From a virus: a stretch of DNA of 25,333 nucleotides. Below, in pieces: positions 1 through 5,801 of the stretch. A program made the translations under genes and the position numbers. The notes below the pieces were generated by a model. That model was not told where the DNA came from, made no database searches, and was given only the letters and a program-made list of their open reading frames with translations. The stretch spans positions 1 through 25,333 of IMG/VR virus record IMGVR_UViG_3300043436_000717. One strand, 5' to 3'. How positions within the stretch are numbered: the first letter of the stretch is position 1; each line of letters begins with the position of its first letter.

Positions 1-7
1 ATCAAAT

Positions 8-37
8 TTTTTTATTAAAAAATGTTTTATACATTTG
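8..37 (+). promoter_or_regulatory. Bacteroidetes-type promoter for a small RNA
   Basis: TACATTTG at 30-37 matches the Bacteroidetes -7 element TAnnTTTG. A T-rich run at 8-11 sits 18 bases upstream, where the -33 TTTG is expected, but it is TTTT and so only a partial match. Transcription would start near 41-44, exactly at the foot of a hairpin, and a terminator follows about 85 bases later. No coding frame follows directly, so the site most likely drives a non-coding RNA. Confidence 0.55.
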
Positions 38-40
38 TCC

Positions 41-131
41 TGTCGAACTCGTACTTCGATATCTAGTTAAGCATTATATCATGGTAGATATATAGAACCC
101 TAGCTGAGTACGAGACGGCTGGGGTTTTTTT
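41..131 (+). ncRNA. Predicted small RNA with matching hairpin loops
   Basis: Three hairpins can be drawn between the promoter-like site and the T-run. Hairpin 1 pairs 41-47 with 55-61 (one G-U) around the 7-base loop CTCGTAC at 48-54. Hairpin 2 pairs TATATC at 75-80 with GATATA at 87-92. Hairpin 3 is the terminator at 96-126. The terminator loop contains GTACGAG (108-114), the exact complement of the hairpin 1 loop, so the RNA could form an intramolecular kissing complex or dimerise. No open frame of useful length exists on this strand. The role is unknown; copy control, an antisense decoy or a regulator of the host or phage programme are only guesses. The RNA itself is a prediction from sequence. 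Confidence 0.5.
96..131 (+). terminator. Rho-independent terminator
   Basis: AACCCTAGC (96-104) pairs with GCTGGGGTT (118-126) as nine base pairs including one G-U, followed by an unbroken T run ending at 131. This is a textbook intrinsic terminator shape with a 13-base loop. It ends the predicted small RNA and would insulate the downstream genes. Confidence 0.7.
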
Positions 132-413
132 ATGCCCTATTACATACGGGTGTTGTATACCATTGAACATCTTTAACAAAAACAATGTCTCACAATGAAC
201 GCTTGTTCGATAAATAAAATCTCGCTCTGTCTGAACGCTTGACAACGAGTACTGCATACCGAAAGGTAAAAGAACAAGTGAACCAAGAAGCCTATAATAA
301 ATAGATAAGGTCGCAGAGGGAAGTGTCATTGGTGGGAGTATCTCTATTCAAGTAAGAGATTTAAGTGCTGTGTGGTATATGCAGTATAAAAGCGAAGCTA
401 TAAACAAGAGAGT
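132..413 (+). other. Gene-free leader with a foldable domain
   Basis: No convincing gene lies here; the longest frame I see after an A-rich leader (ATG at 185) is ten codons. A long-range helix pairs 250-260 with 374-386 (eleven pairs, two-base bulge at 379-380). Inside it are TACC-GAAA-GGTA at 257-268, a GNRA-loop alternative to the outer helix, and ATCTCT/AGAGAT at 340-345 and 355-360. TGAACGCTTG occurs twice (196-205 and 232-241). The domain ends 27 bases before the start of the methyltransferase-like gene, so it could be a structured 5' leader or a second small RNA. I see no promoter of the TAnnTTTG type within it. Confidence 0.35.
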
Positions 414-1070
414 ATGAAACTTAGAATCTTAGTAGCCTGCGAAGAAAGTCAGGCAGTAACAAAACAATTCAGAGCATTAGGTCACGAAGCATATAGTTGT
501 GATATACTTCCTGAATCAGGTGGTCACCCTGAATGGCATCTGCAACAAGATGTAACAAAGTTATTGGAACAACAGTGGGATTTAATCATAGCATTCCCAC
601 CTTGTACCTATCTAACCGTAACTGGAAATAGATGGTTCAATGTCGAGAAGTATGGCGATAAAGCACTAAAAAGAATTGAGGATAGAAAAGATGCTATCAA
701 CTTCTTTATGTTATTTGCTAATGCCAATGCTGATCATGTTGCTATAGAAAACCCTGTTGGTATAATGAGTACTGAATGGCGTAAACCTAATCAGATAATT
801 AACCCATTTCAATTCGGAGATCCATTCGAAAAGAAAACGTGTCTATGGTTAAAGGGATTACCCGAACTAACAGCAACAAATATTGTTGAGCCTGCACCTC
901 GTAAGTTCTTCGAGAGTGGTAAGTCAATGCCTGCTTGGTATGCTGAATGTTGGCATCTACCATCTGACGAAAGATCAAAGATGCGATCTAAGACATTTCC
1001 AGGTATCGCTGAAGCAATGGCAAAGCAATGGTCAGAACACATCATTAAAACTAAAACAAATGGACATTAA
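414..1070 (+). CDS. C5-cytosine methyltransferase-like protein
   Basis: This 218-residue protein resembles a widespread phage family usually annotated as DNA cytosine methyltransferase-like. An N-terminal Rossmann-type start (ACEESQ, residues 8-13, then DIL at 30-32) is followed by DLIIAFPPC at 56-64, corresponding to the Pro-Cys motif IV of C5 methyltransferases, and ENPVG at 112-116, corresponding to motif VI. The family is shorter than true C5 enzymes and no target-recognition domain is obvious. Methylation activity is therefore inferred from fold rather than shown; a base-modifying or inactive role is possible. It is the first gene after the structured leader, and its end overlaps the next gene by 11 bases, so they are probably co-transcribed. 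Self-modification against host restriction would be the simplest use. Confidence 0.72.
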   Translation: MKLRILVACEESQAVTKQFRALGHEAYSCDILPESGGHPEWHLQQDVTKLLEQQWDLIIAFPPCTYLTVTGNRWFNVEKYGDKALKRIEDRKDAINFFMLFANANADHVAIENPVGIMSTEWRKPNQIINPFQFGDPFEKKTCLWLKGLPELTATNIVEPAPRKFFESGKSMPAWYAECWHLPSDERSKMRSKTFPGIAEAMAKQWSEHIIKTKTNGH

Positions 1071-1299
1071 ACTAGAAAGATTAAGCCCTGAAGACATAGC
1101 ATTCAACTTATCCTTTATGTTCTACAAGGATGAAGATGTTACAGGAGTTAAAGCGTATGAGTTCGCTACCAAAAGCCTACACGCAATAATAGAAGCATTC
1201 CATAGACAAGGACTTGAGCCACCTGAAGAGTATAGAGAAGCAGGAATCATATTGTTTATGAGATTGTCAGAAGAACTAGAAAAGAATGAAGCTAATTAA
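1060..1299 (+). CDS. Small hypothetical protein
   Basis: A 79-residue protein starting at the ATG at 1060, which overlaps the end of the methyltransferase-like gene by 11 bases. A longer in-frame version beginning within the upstream gene would overlap it by nearly 190 bases and is not favoured. The protein is acidic and probably helical (an ALHAIIEAFHRQ-type helix in the middle and a Glu-rich tail). I do not recognise its family. The tight overlap on both sides places it in the same early operon. Confidence 0.6.
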   Translation: MDIKLERLSPEDIAFNLSFMFYKDEDVTGVKAYEFATKSLHAIIEAFHRQGLEPPEEYREAGIILFMRLSEELEKNEAN

Positions 1300-1477
1300 G
1301 TATACCATATCTTGGATCAGTCAGAATCTAGCTATTCCATTTTGGTCTATTGGACATATACACCTTATGACTACAGTCTACGAAGACATACACGAGGTAA
1401 TTATGTCTATGGGTATGAACATCATAGTAGCAGTAGGATTTATTATTGACTATAAAAATCAAAAAGATGAAAGATAA
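1286..1477 (+). CDS. Small membrane-associated hypothetical protein
   Basis: A 63-residue protein overlapping both neighbours by 11-14 bases. It is rich in Ile, Met and aromatic residues, with hydrophobic stretches around residues 3-32 and a clearer membrane segment near the C-terminus (MNIIVAVGFII) followed by a charged tail. One or two membrane passes are plausible. The family is not recognised. The overlapping start and stop positions support a real gene in an operon, although its short length keeps confidence moderate. Confidence 0.5.
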   Translation: MKLIKYTISWISQNLAIPFWSIGHIHLMTTVYEDIHEVIMSMGMNIIVAVGFIIDYKNQKDER

Positions 1478-1736
1478 TCAAACATCTACACACAACATTA
1501 GCCCTGTGTACATTAACGCACCTGAAAAGCCAATCAAGATAGAGACAATCAAAGATCCTATCATTGAAATGCTGAAAGAAAAGTTCGATGAACGAAGCCA
1601 AGTAGGTATCAATAAGTACGGCACTACACTAGCTGAAAACAATGATGATGACTTCCTCATGCATCTATTAGAGGAGCTTATGGATGCTTCAGCTTACATA
1701 ATGAAAATCATCTCAGAAAGGAATAATTCTAAATAA
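1467..1736 (+). CDS. MazG/dATP-dGTP pyrophosphohydrolase-like protein
   Basis: An 89-residue protein starting at the ATG at 1467, 11 bases inside the upstream gene. The C-terminal half carries the pattern R..VGINKYGTTL (about 44-55) followed by EELMDASAY (69-77), typical of small phage proteins related to the all-alpha NTP pyrophosphohydrolases (MazG or DUF5664-like), in which the Glu/Asp residues bind magnesium. Only part of the usual four-helix fold fits in this length, so activity is uncertain. Such proteins are thought to hydrolyse unwanted nucleoside triphosphates. A second MazG-like gene lies at 9130-9771. Confidence 0.6.
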   Translation: MKDNQTSTHNISPVYINAPEKPIKIETIKDPIIEMLKEKFDERSQVGINKYGTTLAENNDDDFLMHLLEELMDASAYIMKIISERNNSK

Positions 1737-1740
1737 ATTA

Positions 1741-1771
1741 TTTGTAATTAAAACTTTAATTGTTATATTTG
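1741..1771 (+). promoter_or_regulatory. Bacteroidetes-type promoter
   Basis: TTTG at 1741-1744 and TATATTTG at 1764-1771, separated by 19 bases, match the Bacteroidetes -33 TTTG / -7 TAnnTTTG consensus fully. The site lies in the short gap after the gene ending at 1736 and about 19 bases before the ATG at 1790. It probably starts the transcript for the HTH-like protein, the annealing protein and perhaps the small-gene array. This is the best promoter match seen on the + strand. Confidence 0.75.
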
Positions 1772-1789
1772 TATCAAATCAAAACACTT

Positions 1790-2074
1790 ATGAACAAGAA
1801 GACAGGTATTCGAGACCTAATGAAATCGAAACGATATGGCGCAATCCATCTCAAAGAAGCTCTAATTGAACGTAATGTTCCTGGCAATTGGGAAGCCTAT
1901 CAAAATGTTTACAACCTAATGTCCGGTAGAACTCCTCGTGATTCTTATGCCTTCATTGTAATTGCAGATATGCTTGGTGAAGACTTAAGAGATATACTTA
2001 TGAGATATTCTACTGTGCAGGATGATGTAATGAATTATACAAACAAAGAATTAGAACAAGATTTTAATTGGTAA
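1790..2074 (+). CDS. Probable HTH DNA-binding protein
   Basis: A 94-residue protein. I chose the ATG at 1790 because the only earlier in-frame start (TTG at 1760) overlaps the -7 promoter element. Residues 18-72 look like a Cro/CI-type helix-turn-helix arrangement: a first helix (AIHLKEALIERNV), then YQNVYNLMSGRTPRD, then FIVIADMLGEDLRDILMRYS. The resemblance is to the general XRE pattern, with no exact family identified. The gene sits directly behind the strongest promoter in the window, which suits a regulator controlling its own expression. The acidic tail (about 75-94) may mediate protein contacts. Repressor or activator function is inference. Confidence 0.6.
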   Translation: MNKKTGIRDLMKSKRYGAIHLKEALIERNVPGNWEAYQNVYNLMSGRTPRDSYAFIVIADMLGEDLRDILMRYSTVQDDVMNYTNKELEQDFNW

Positions 2075-2076
2075 CT

Positions 2077-2292
2077 ATGAGCAAAGAACAATTAGTACAT
2101 CTATTAGTACAAACCGATGGCGATAGCTTTAAATTTGAACTACAAGGTAAAAGAAGTGATGTAATGGCAGCATTTCTATACGCAATGAATAATAAGCCCG
2201 CATTCGCTGATTTATTAAGAGCCTGTATATCTTTCTATGATTCTCAGGATTATAAAGAAGCTTTCCCAAGTAAAACAAAAGGCGATGCTTAA
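2077..2292 (+). CDS. Small hypothetical protein
   Basis: A 71-residue protein starting at the ATG at 2077, two bases after the upstream stop; an in-frame TTG at 2068 would overlap that gene and is less likely. The sequence looks globular and helical (MAAFLYAMNNKPAFADLLRA). I do not recognise a family. It shares an operon with the HTH-like protein upstream and the Rad52-like gene downstream. Confidence 0.55.
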   Translation: MSKEQLVHLLVQTDGDSFKFELQGKRSDVMAAFLYAMNNKPAFADLLRACISFYDSQDYKEAFPSKTKGDA

Positions 2293-2359
2293 AGATAGAT
2301 TCTACGAGATACTCGGTTACGCAATAGGAATATTAATATTAATACTTTTACACAAATGA
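2285..2359 (+). CDS. 24-residue single-pass membrane peptide
   Basis: A very short frame that starts 8 bases before the end of the preceding gene and ends in an ATGA overlap with the Rad52-like gene. It encodes a charged head (MLKDRFYE) followed by an uninterrupted hydrophobic stretch (ILGYAIGILILILL) and a HK tail, the shape of a single-span membrane microprotein. Its overlaps fill what would otherwise be a 63-base gap, matching the junction style of all neighbouring genes. Without it the spacing here would be unusual for this operon. Function unknown; it may also serve only to couple translation. Confidence 0.5.
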   Translation: MLKDRFYEILGYAIGILILILLHK

Positions 2360-3348
2360 ATTTACAAGAACTAACAAGACCACTAGATATTAGTGACATC
2401 GACTTCAGGGTACAGTCAATTAATAATGGTGGCTATGCTACGATTCTAGCATACAAAGATGCACGTGTAGATATGGCACGATTAGATGCTGCTGTTGGTC
2501 CATTAGGTTGGCAACGTAAGCATGAGTTTATTAACGGTAAGTTATTCTGCCACGTAGGTTTGTATTCTTATGATGCAAATGCTTGGGTATGGAAATCTGA
2601 CGTAGGTACTGAGTCAATGACTGAAGCCACCAAGGGTGAATCTTCTGACTCATTCAAGCGTGCTTGCTTCAATTGGGGTATTGGCCGTGAGTTGTATGAC
2701 TATCCTTTAATCTCTGTCAAGCTTAATGACAATGAATGGTCAAAGGATGGTGGCAGACCTAAGCAAACATACAGCCTTAAGATCCGTGATTGGACATGGT
2801 ACTCTGAGTTCACTGATGGTCGTGTATCATTCCTTGCTGCTAAAGATGAGAATGGTAAGCTAAGATTCAAGTGGGGCGAGATGAAACCTAAGCAAGCAGA
2901 ACCTGAGTTCAAGCCGGCATCTGCACCTGCTGAAGTACAAGAAGAAGTACAGCCTGATGTACAACCTGCTCCAGTGCAAGTACCTGATGAAGCTAACGTG
3001 AAAGGTATACTTAAGCCACAAGCTGATGAATCTGATCCCGAGCGTGATGCATTAGTTGCTGAGTACAATCAGCTGTATGGTAAGAATCCTGATAAGCGCA
3101 TGAAGAATGAGACAATCAAGAAAGCTATCCAAGATAAGGTAGATGAGATTCTTGATGAGGGATTGACTGAAGAAGAAGTTGAAGAGGAAACTATCTCTGA
3201 CTACTTTGATAAGGTGAAATCAATTACTGATCCTAAGCAGTTCATTCAATGGGCCAAGGATACGGTAGCTAAGTTCCCTGATGCGCCACAAGACCATGTG
3301 GATATGTTCAAAGAACTATGTAATGCTCACTACAAATCTATTATGTAA
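2356..3348 (+). CDS. Rad52/Rad22-family single-strand annealing protein
   Basis: A 330-residue protein. Residues 1-140 match the Rad52/Rad22 DNA-annealing family found in phages, with the signature KGESSDSFKRACFNWGIG at 93-110 followed by RELYDYP. A Pro/Glu/Val-rich linker (about 176-212) separates this core from an acidic helical C-terminal region (about 220-330) that probably contacts partner proteins such as SSB. Such proteins anneal complementary single strands during phage recombination and replication. The gene begins in an ATGA overlap and ends in a TAATG overlap with the next gene, suggesting translational coupling. The recombination role fits the SSB and DUF1064 nuclease-like genes further downstream. 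Confidence 0.85.
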   Translation: MNLQELTRPLDISDIDFRVQSINNGGYATILAYKDARVDMARLDAAVGPLGWQRKHEFINGKLFCHVGLYSYDANAWVWKSDVGTESMTEATKGESSDSFKRACFNWGIGRELYDYPLISVKLNDNEWSKDGGRPKQTYSLKIRDWTWYSEFTDGRVSFLAAKDENGKLRFKWGEMKPKQAEPEFKPASAPAEVQEEVQPDVQPAPVQVPDEANVKGILKPQADESDPERDALVAEYNQLYGKNPDKRMKNETIKKAIQDKVDEILDEGLTEEEVEEETISDYFDKVKSITDPKQFIQWAKDTVAKFPDAPQDHVDMFKELCNAHYKSIM

Positions 3349-3830
3349 TGATTGATATCTTTAAAGAAGATAGCAATGGAATGGTTATAGCCTTGGATAA
3401 TTTATCTAAGGCTAACCTTTCTAATATAGCTAACGAAATTGTAAAAACCTCTGTTGACGGAGGATATGAAGACCCAATTGAAGCTTACGTTAAAGCTAAG
3501 GGTATTGCAGAAATTGCTGATCAAATCATGAGCGGACTTAAGCATTATGCTATCAAGGATGCGTATAAGTTTGATAAAGATCAGAAAGTATTAGGTTGCT
3601 CAGTTGTTGTTAAGAACACACCTACTACCTATGACTACTCCCATAACGATGAATGGTCTGAGATAAATAACCAAATCGCACAGCTTAAGGAACGTCAGAA
3701 AGAAATCGAGAAGCAGATGATTCAGGCTATGTCAGTTGCCCAGTTGATCGATAACGATGGCGTAGTAGTTGAGCCTGCTATTGTGAAGAAAGAAGGATCA
3801 GAGACAATACAAATCACAATACCTAAATAA
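3348..3830 (+). CDS. Hypothetical partner of the annealing protein
   Basis: A 160-residue protein joined to the Rad52-like gene by a TAATG overlap. The N-terminal half is helical. The middle carries a TYDYSHNDEWSEINNQIAQL segment leading into a Lys/Glu-rich coiled coil (about 105-128), and the end is a short beta-type tail (IQITIPK). The YDYS..W-plus-coiled-coil arrangement is common in proteins next to phage single-strand annealing genes, and I recall similar proteins of unknown function there. A role in recombination is inferred from position only. Confidence 0.65.
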   Translation: MIDIFKEDSNGMVIALDNLSKANLSNIANEIVKTSVDGGYEDPIEAYVKAKGIAEIADQIMSGLKHYAIKDAYKFDKDQKVLGCSVVVKNTPTTYDYSHNDEWSEINNQIAQLKERQKEIEKQMIQAMSVAQLIDNDGVVVEPAIVKKEGSETIQITIPK

Positions 3831-3849
3831 CCTTTAAACAACAAGAACA

Positions 3850-4026
3850 ATGATTAAATTTTATATGGTAATAACATTAGCAATAGTACAATTTATTGTG
3901 TGTAGTTCATTAATTCTTATTTATAGAAAGAGTAAAGAACCAAAACACGAAGGAATAGTATTTGGTTCTGTATTTGGAGTTGGGCTATCTTTTGCCTATG
4001 TAATTGAAGCATTTGGAAACCTTTAA
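3850..4026 (+). CDS. 58-residue two-span membrane protein
   Basis: The first gene of the repeat-led array, preceded by a perfect repeat copy. It has two hydrophobic segments, residues 5-25 (YMVITLAIVQFIVCSSLILIY, trimmed ends) and about 36-55 (GIVFGSVFGVGLSFAYVIEA), joined by a basic RKSKEPKH loop. A small inner-membrane protein is likely. Its stop codon TAA lies inside the next repeat copy. I do not recognise the family. Early phage membrane proteins of this size often act in superinfection exclusion, but nothing here proves that. Confidence 0.65.
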   Translation: MIKFYMVITLAIVQFIVCSSLILIYRKSKEPKHEGIVFGSVFGVGLSFAYVIEAFGNL

Positions 4027-4038
4027 ACAACAAGAACA

Positions 4039-4233
4039 ATGAAGAAACAAACTTGGATTGACACTTATCTCGGTAGATTTAAGTGGTATAGAAAATTAAG
4101 AAAAGGAACTTGGTATAAACGTTCATTTAATGATAATGCTTACCAATTAAGGTTGAAATCTTACTCTAATTATTGGACAAGATATGGTGGGAGAAGTAGT
4201 TATTGTGAAGTAATAGAAATAGAAAACATTTAA
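4039..4233 (+). CDS. Small Trp/Tyr-rich protein, paralogue of 4908-5126
   Basis: A 64-residue basic protein beginning MKKQTWIDTYLG. It lines up with the protein at 4908-5126 through TWID..LG..WYR..R.G.WY and a W-R-Y pattern near the middle, so the two are paralogues. It is rich in Trp, Tyr and Arg and probably forms a small beta-sheet fold. The preceding leader is a perfect repeat copy and the gene stops at the TAA within the next (variant) copy. Function unknown. Confidence 0.65.
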   Translation: MKKQTWIDTYLGRFKWYRKLRKGTWYKRSFNDNAYQLRLKSYSNYWTRYGGRSSYCEVIEIENI

Positions 4234-4245
4234 ACAACAATACCA

Positions 4246-4425
4246 ATGAAAGAAGGTTTTATAGCAGGTGCTAAATGTCAACAAAAGAAAATGTTTACTG
4301 AAGAACAATTAGCAATAGCTATGTTAGATTTCGGTTTATATATTGCTGAAAATAGAGGTAAACCAATTGACACTGATAATAAAATAGAAGAAATTATTGA
4401 ACAACTTAAACAACAAGAACAATGA
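4246..4425 (+). CDS. 59-residue hypothetical protein with KQQEQ tail
   Basis: Preceded by the variant leader copy (CAACAATACCAATG). The protein starts MKEGFIAGAKCQQKK, has an amphipathic helix (EEQLAIAMLDFGLYIAENRG) and ends in EEIIEQLKQQEQ. The last five residues are encoded by the next repeat copy, and the stop is the TGA of an ATGA overlap with the following start. The family is not recognised; it may be a small helical protein of the kind common in Bacteroidetes phages. Confidence 0.6.
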   Translation: MKEGFIAGAKCQQKKMFTEEQLAIAMLDFGLYIAENRGKPIDTDNKIEEIIEQLKQQEQ

Positions 4426-4640
4426 AAACAGCAGTAGAATGGTTTTATGATGAAATCAAACACATTTTACCCAATGACTATGTAAAGAAGTATGAACAAG
4501 CAAAAGATATTGAAATGAAACATCTTGCACAAGCATTTGAAGATGGTGAGCACAACTACTTCTACTCCAAAAAGACGGGAGAAGATTTTGAGAGTGGTGT
4601 TGAATATTACAATGAGAAATTTAAACAACAAGAACAATGA
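4422..4640 (+). CDS. Small phage protein of the 'TAVEW' type
   Basis: 72 residues: MKTAVEWFYDEIKHIL, then YEQAKDIEMKH and a C-terminal EYYNEKF before the repeat-encoded KQQEQ. This TAVEW...QAKxxE...YYNE arrangement is a recurring small-protein family in Bacteroidetes phages and mobile elements, of unknown function. Two relatives are in this window (4637-4933 and 11292-11486). The ATGA overlaps at both ends imply translational coupling along the array. Confidence 0.7.
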   Translation: MKTAVEWFYDEIKHILPNDYVKKYEQAKDIEMKHLAQAFEDGEHNYFYSKKTGEDFESGVEYYNEKFKQQEQ

Positions 4641-4933
4641 AAAACAATAAACAACAGACGGCAGTGGACATTATTTATCAAGGGATTAGTGATAAAATAG
4701 TTATGCAAGATTTGAACAAAGCATTAATTTGTATTCATATTTCACACGACGATTTCCTTAAACTACATAAACAAGCCAAAGAAATGGAGAAGGAGCAGAT
4801 GAAAGAAATGGAATTCTTGAAATTTCAACGTGACGTATACATTAAAGACATTGAAATACTAAAAGCACGGCTAAGAGAGGCTGAGCAAAACCTAAACAAC
4901 AAGAACAATGAAACAAAAACACACTTGGATTGA
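4637..4933 (+). CDS. Coiled-coil relative of the 'TAVEW' family
   Basis: 98 residues. An N-terminal TAVDIIYQGI and a central LHKQAKEMEKEQMKEMEFLK relate it to the protein at 4422-4640. The region from about residue 48 to 90 is Lys/Glu/Leu-rich and should form a coiled coil. Uniquely in the array, it reads through the next repeat copy in the third frame (NNKNN) and ends 26 bases inside the following gene. This shows that the repeat is not kept for its coding content. Confidence 0.65.
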   Translation: MKNNKQQTAVDIIYQGISDKIVMQDLNKALICIHISHDDFLKLHKQAKEMEKEQMKEMEFLKFQRDVYIKDIEILKARLREAEQNLNNKNNETKTHLD

Positions 4934-5126
4934 TTCGTGTTTAGGTAATTATGATTGGTATAGACAAATAAGAGGTGGAGTTTGGTATCAGCACGTTTAT
5001 ACTGATGATTCTATTGAATTAAAATTAAATACCCACCAATTTTTTTGGGCAAGATATTTTCAAGATGATAAAAATCTTACAATCGTCTCATTTATAGAAA
5101 CATATACTAAACAACAAGAACAATGA
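4908..5126 (+). CDS. Small Trp/Tyr-rich protein, paralogue of 4039-4233
   Basis: 72 residues beginning MKQKHTWIDSCLGNYDWYRQ. It shares TWID..LG..WYR..R.G.WY and the later W-A/T-R-Y motif with the protein at 4039-4233, indicating a duplicated cassette that has since diverged. It has the KQQEQ tail from the repeat, where its paralogue instead stops at the repeat's TAA, so the two copies meet the repeat in different frames. Function unknown. Confidence 0.65.
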   Translation: MKQKHTWIDSCLGNYDWYRQIRGGVWYQHVYTDDSIELKLNTHQFFWARYFQDDKNLTIVSFIETYTKQQEQ

Positions 5127-5344
5127 AAGAAGAAATTGTAAGAGAATCAGGAGTTGACTCATATGTAGTTGACTTTGGAAAGAATGGTCAAGGAATCACT
5201 AATGAGTTAGTCCTTATTGGCAAACGCATAGAAGATTTGAGTGAATATTATAATGTGTATATGAGCAGCGATAGCTTCATTGATGCAGCAGATGATGTTT
5301 ACACTTTGAAATTTATCTTATCACCTAAACAACAAGAACAATGA
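5123..5344 (+). CDS. 73-residue acidic hypothetical protein
   Basis: MKEEIVRESGVDSYVV is followed by ELVLIGKRIEDLSEYYNVYM and an acidic region (SDSFIDAADDVYTLKF) before the repeat-encoded KQQEQ. The acidity could suit a DNA mimic or a small protein-binding protein, but that is speculation. It begins and ends in ATGA overlaps carried by the leader repeat. No family recognised. Confidence 0.6.
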   Translation: MKEEIVRESGVDSYVVDFGKNGQGITNELVLIGKRIEDLSEYYNVYMSSDSFIDAADDVYTLKFILSPKQQEQ

Positions 5345-5598
5345 GTTTAAGTAAAAAGAAATTAGCAGAATTAGAAACTAAAATAGGGGAGGTATTTAAG
5401 ATTAGTACAGACCCAAGTCCTGAAAATTTTGTTATTCTTGATAAAATCATTCCATCTATCAAGTCAGGTGCTTGGAACTCTAGTGAATCAGTTTCATTAT
5501 TGTTTTGTGAAAAAGACGGAACAAGAATAGGTACAGGAAGCACAAGTATGACAACAACTCTATTTTATAAAAAATACTTTAACCAACAAGAACAATGA
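5341..5598 (+). CDS. 85-residue hypothetical protein
   Basis: MSLSKKKLAELETKIGEVF forms a probable N-terminal helix, followed by a mixed region with SESVSLLFCEKDGTRIG, which looks like a beta hairpin. The end is NQQEQ, encoded by the last, slightly altered repeat copy. The gene overlaps its neighbours by ATGA at both ends. No family recognised. Confidence 0.6.
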   Translation: MSLSKKKLAELETKIGEVFKISTDPSPENFVILDKIIPSIKSGAWNSSESVSLLFCEKDGTRIGTGSTSMTTTLFYKKYFNQQEQ

Positions 5599-5801
5599 AA
5601 CAAATAACAAAATCAGTAATTAAGCTATCGGAGATTCCCGAGCATTTACAAAAAGACGAAATCCTACAAGGACACAAAGTGCATACATACGCAGAGTTCC
5701 ACATTGATGACTCCGAACAAGATGAGTTGACCTTGTGGCTATTGAGTCAGTACCCTACATTAAAACGAAAGACAAGTTTTTTAATACATATAGACCTATG
5801 A
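5595..5801 (+). CDS. 68-residue hypothetical protein, last of the array
   Basis: The ninth and last gene led by the repeat. The protein starts MKQITKSVIKLSEIPEHLQ and has an acidic middle (HIDDSEQDELTLWLL). It ends without the QQEQ tail because no repeat copy follows; the stop is in an ATGA overlap with the next gene at 5798. Family not recognised. Confidence 0.55.
   Translation: MKQITKSVIKLSEIPEHLQKDEILQGHKVHTYAEFHIDDSEQDELTLWLLSQYPTLKRKTSFLIHIDL

Larger units (their letters stand above)
3829..5597 (+). repeat. Nine-copy leader repeat TAAACAACAAGAACAATG
   Basis: The 18-mer occurs exactly at 3835-3852, 4024-4041, 4407-4424, 4622-4639, 4893-4910, 5108-5125 and 5326-5343, with variants at 4231-4248 (TAC for GAA) and 5580-5597 (one change). 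The first two copies are identical over 25 bases (3829-3853 and 4018-4042). Every copy ends in the ATG of a small gene. With respect to the upstream gene the repeat is read in all three frames: as a TAA stop (4024, 4231), as codons for KQQEQ plus the TGA of ATGA (4407, 4622, 5108, 5326; NQQEQ at 5580), or as NNKNN read-through (4893). Selection must therefore act on the nucleic acid. It resembles an A-rich, unstructured translation leader suited to Bacteroidetes ribosomes, and may also serve as a recombination point. Confidence 0.9.

Noticed and set aside
63-329. 88-residue minus strand frame
   Set aside because: Overlaps the terminator and foldable leader, has no family resemblance, and runs against the transcription direction of the region.
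883-1299. Long form of the second gene
   Set aside because: Would overlap the methyltransferase-like gene by nearly 190 bases; the ATG at 1060 gives the usual short overlap.
3829-5597. CRISPR-like array
   Set aside because: The repeats are 170-270 bases apart, always end in a start codon and separate coding frames; there are no cas genes or short unique spacers.
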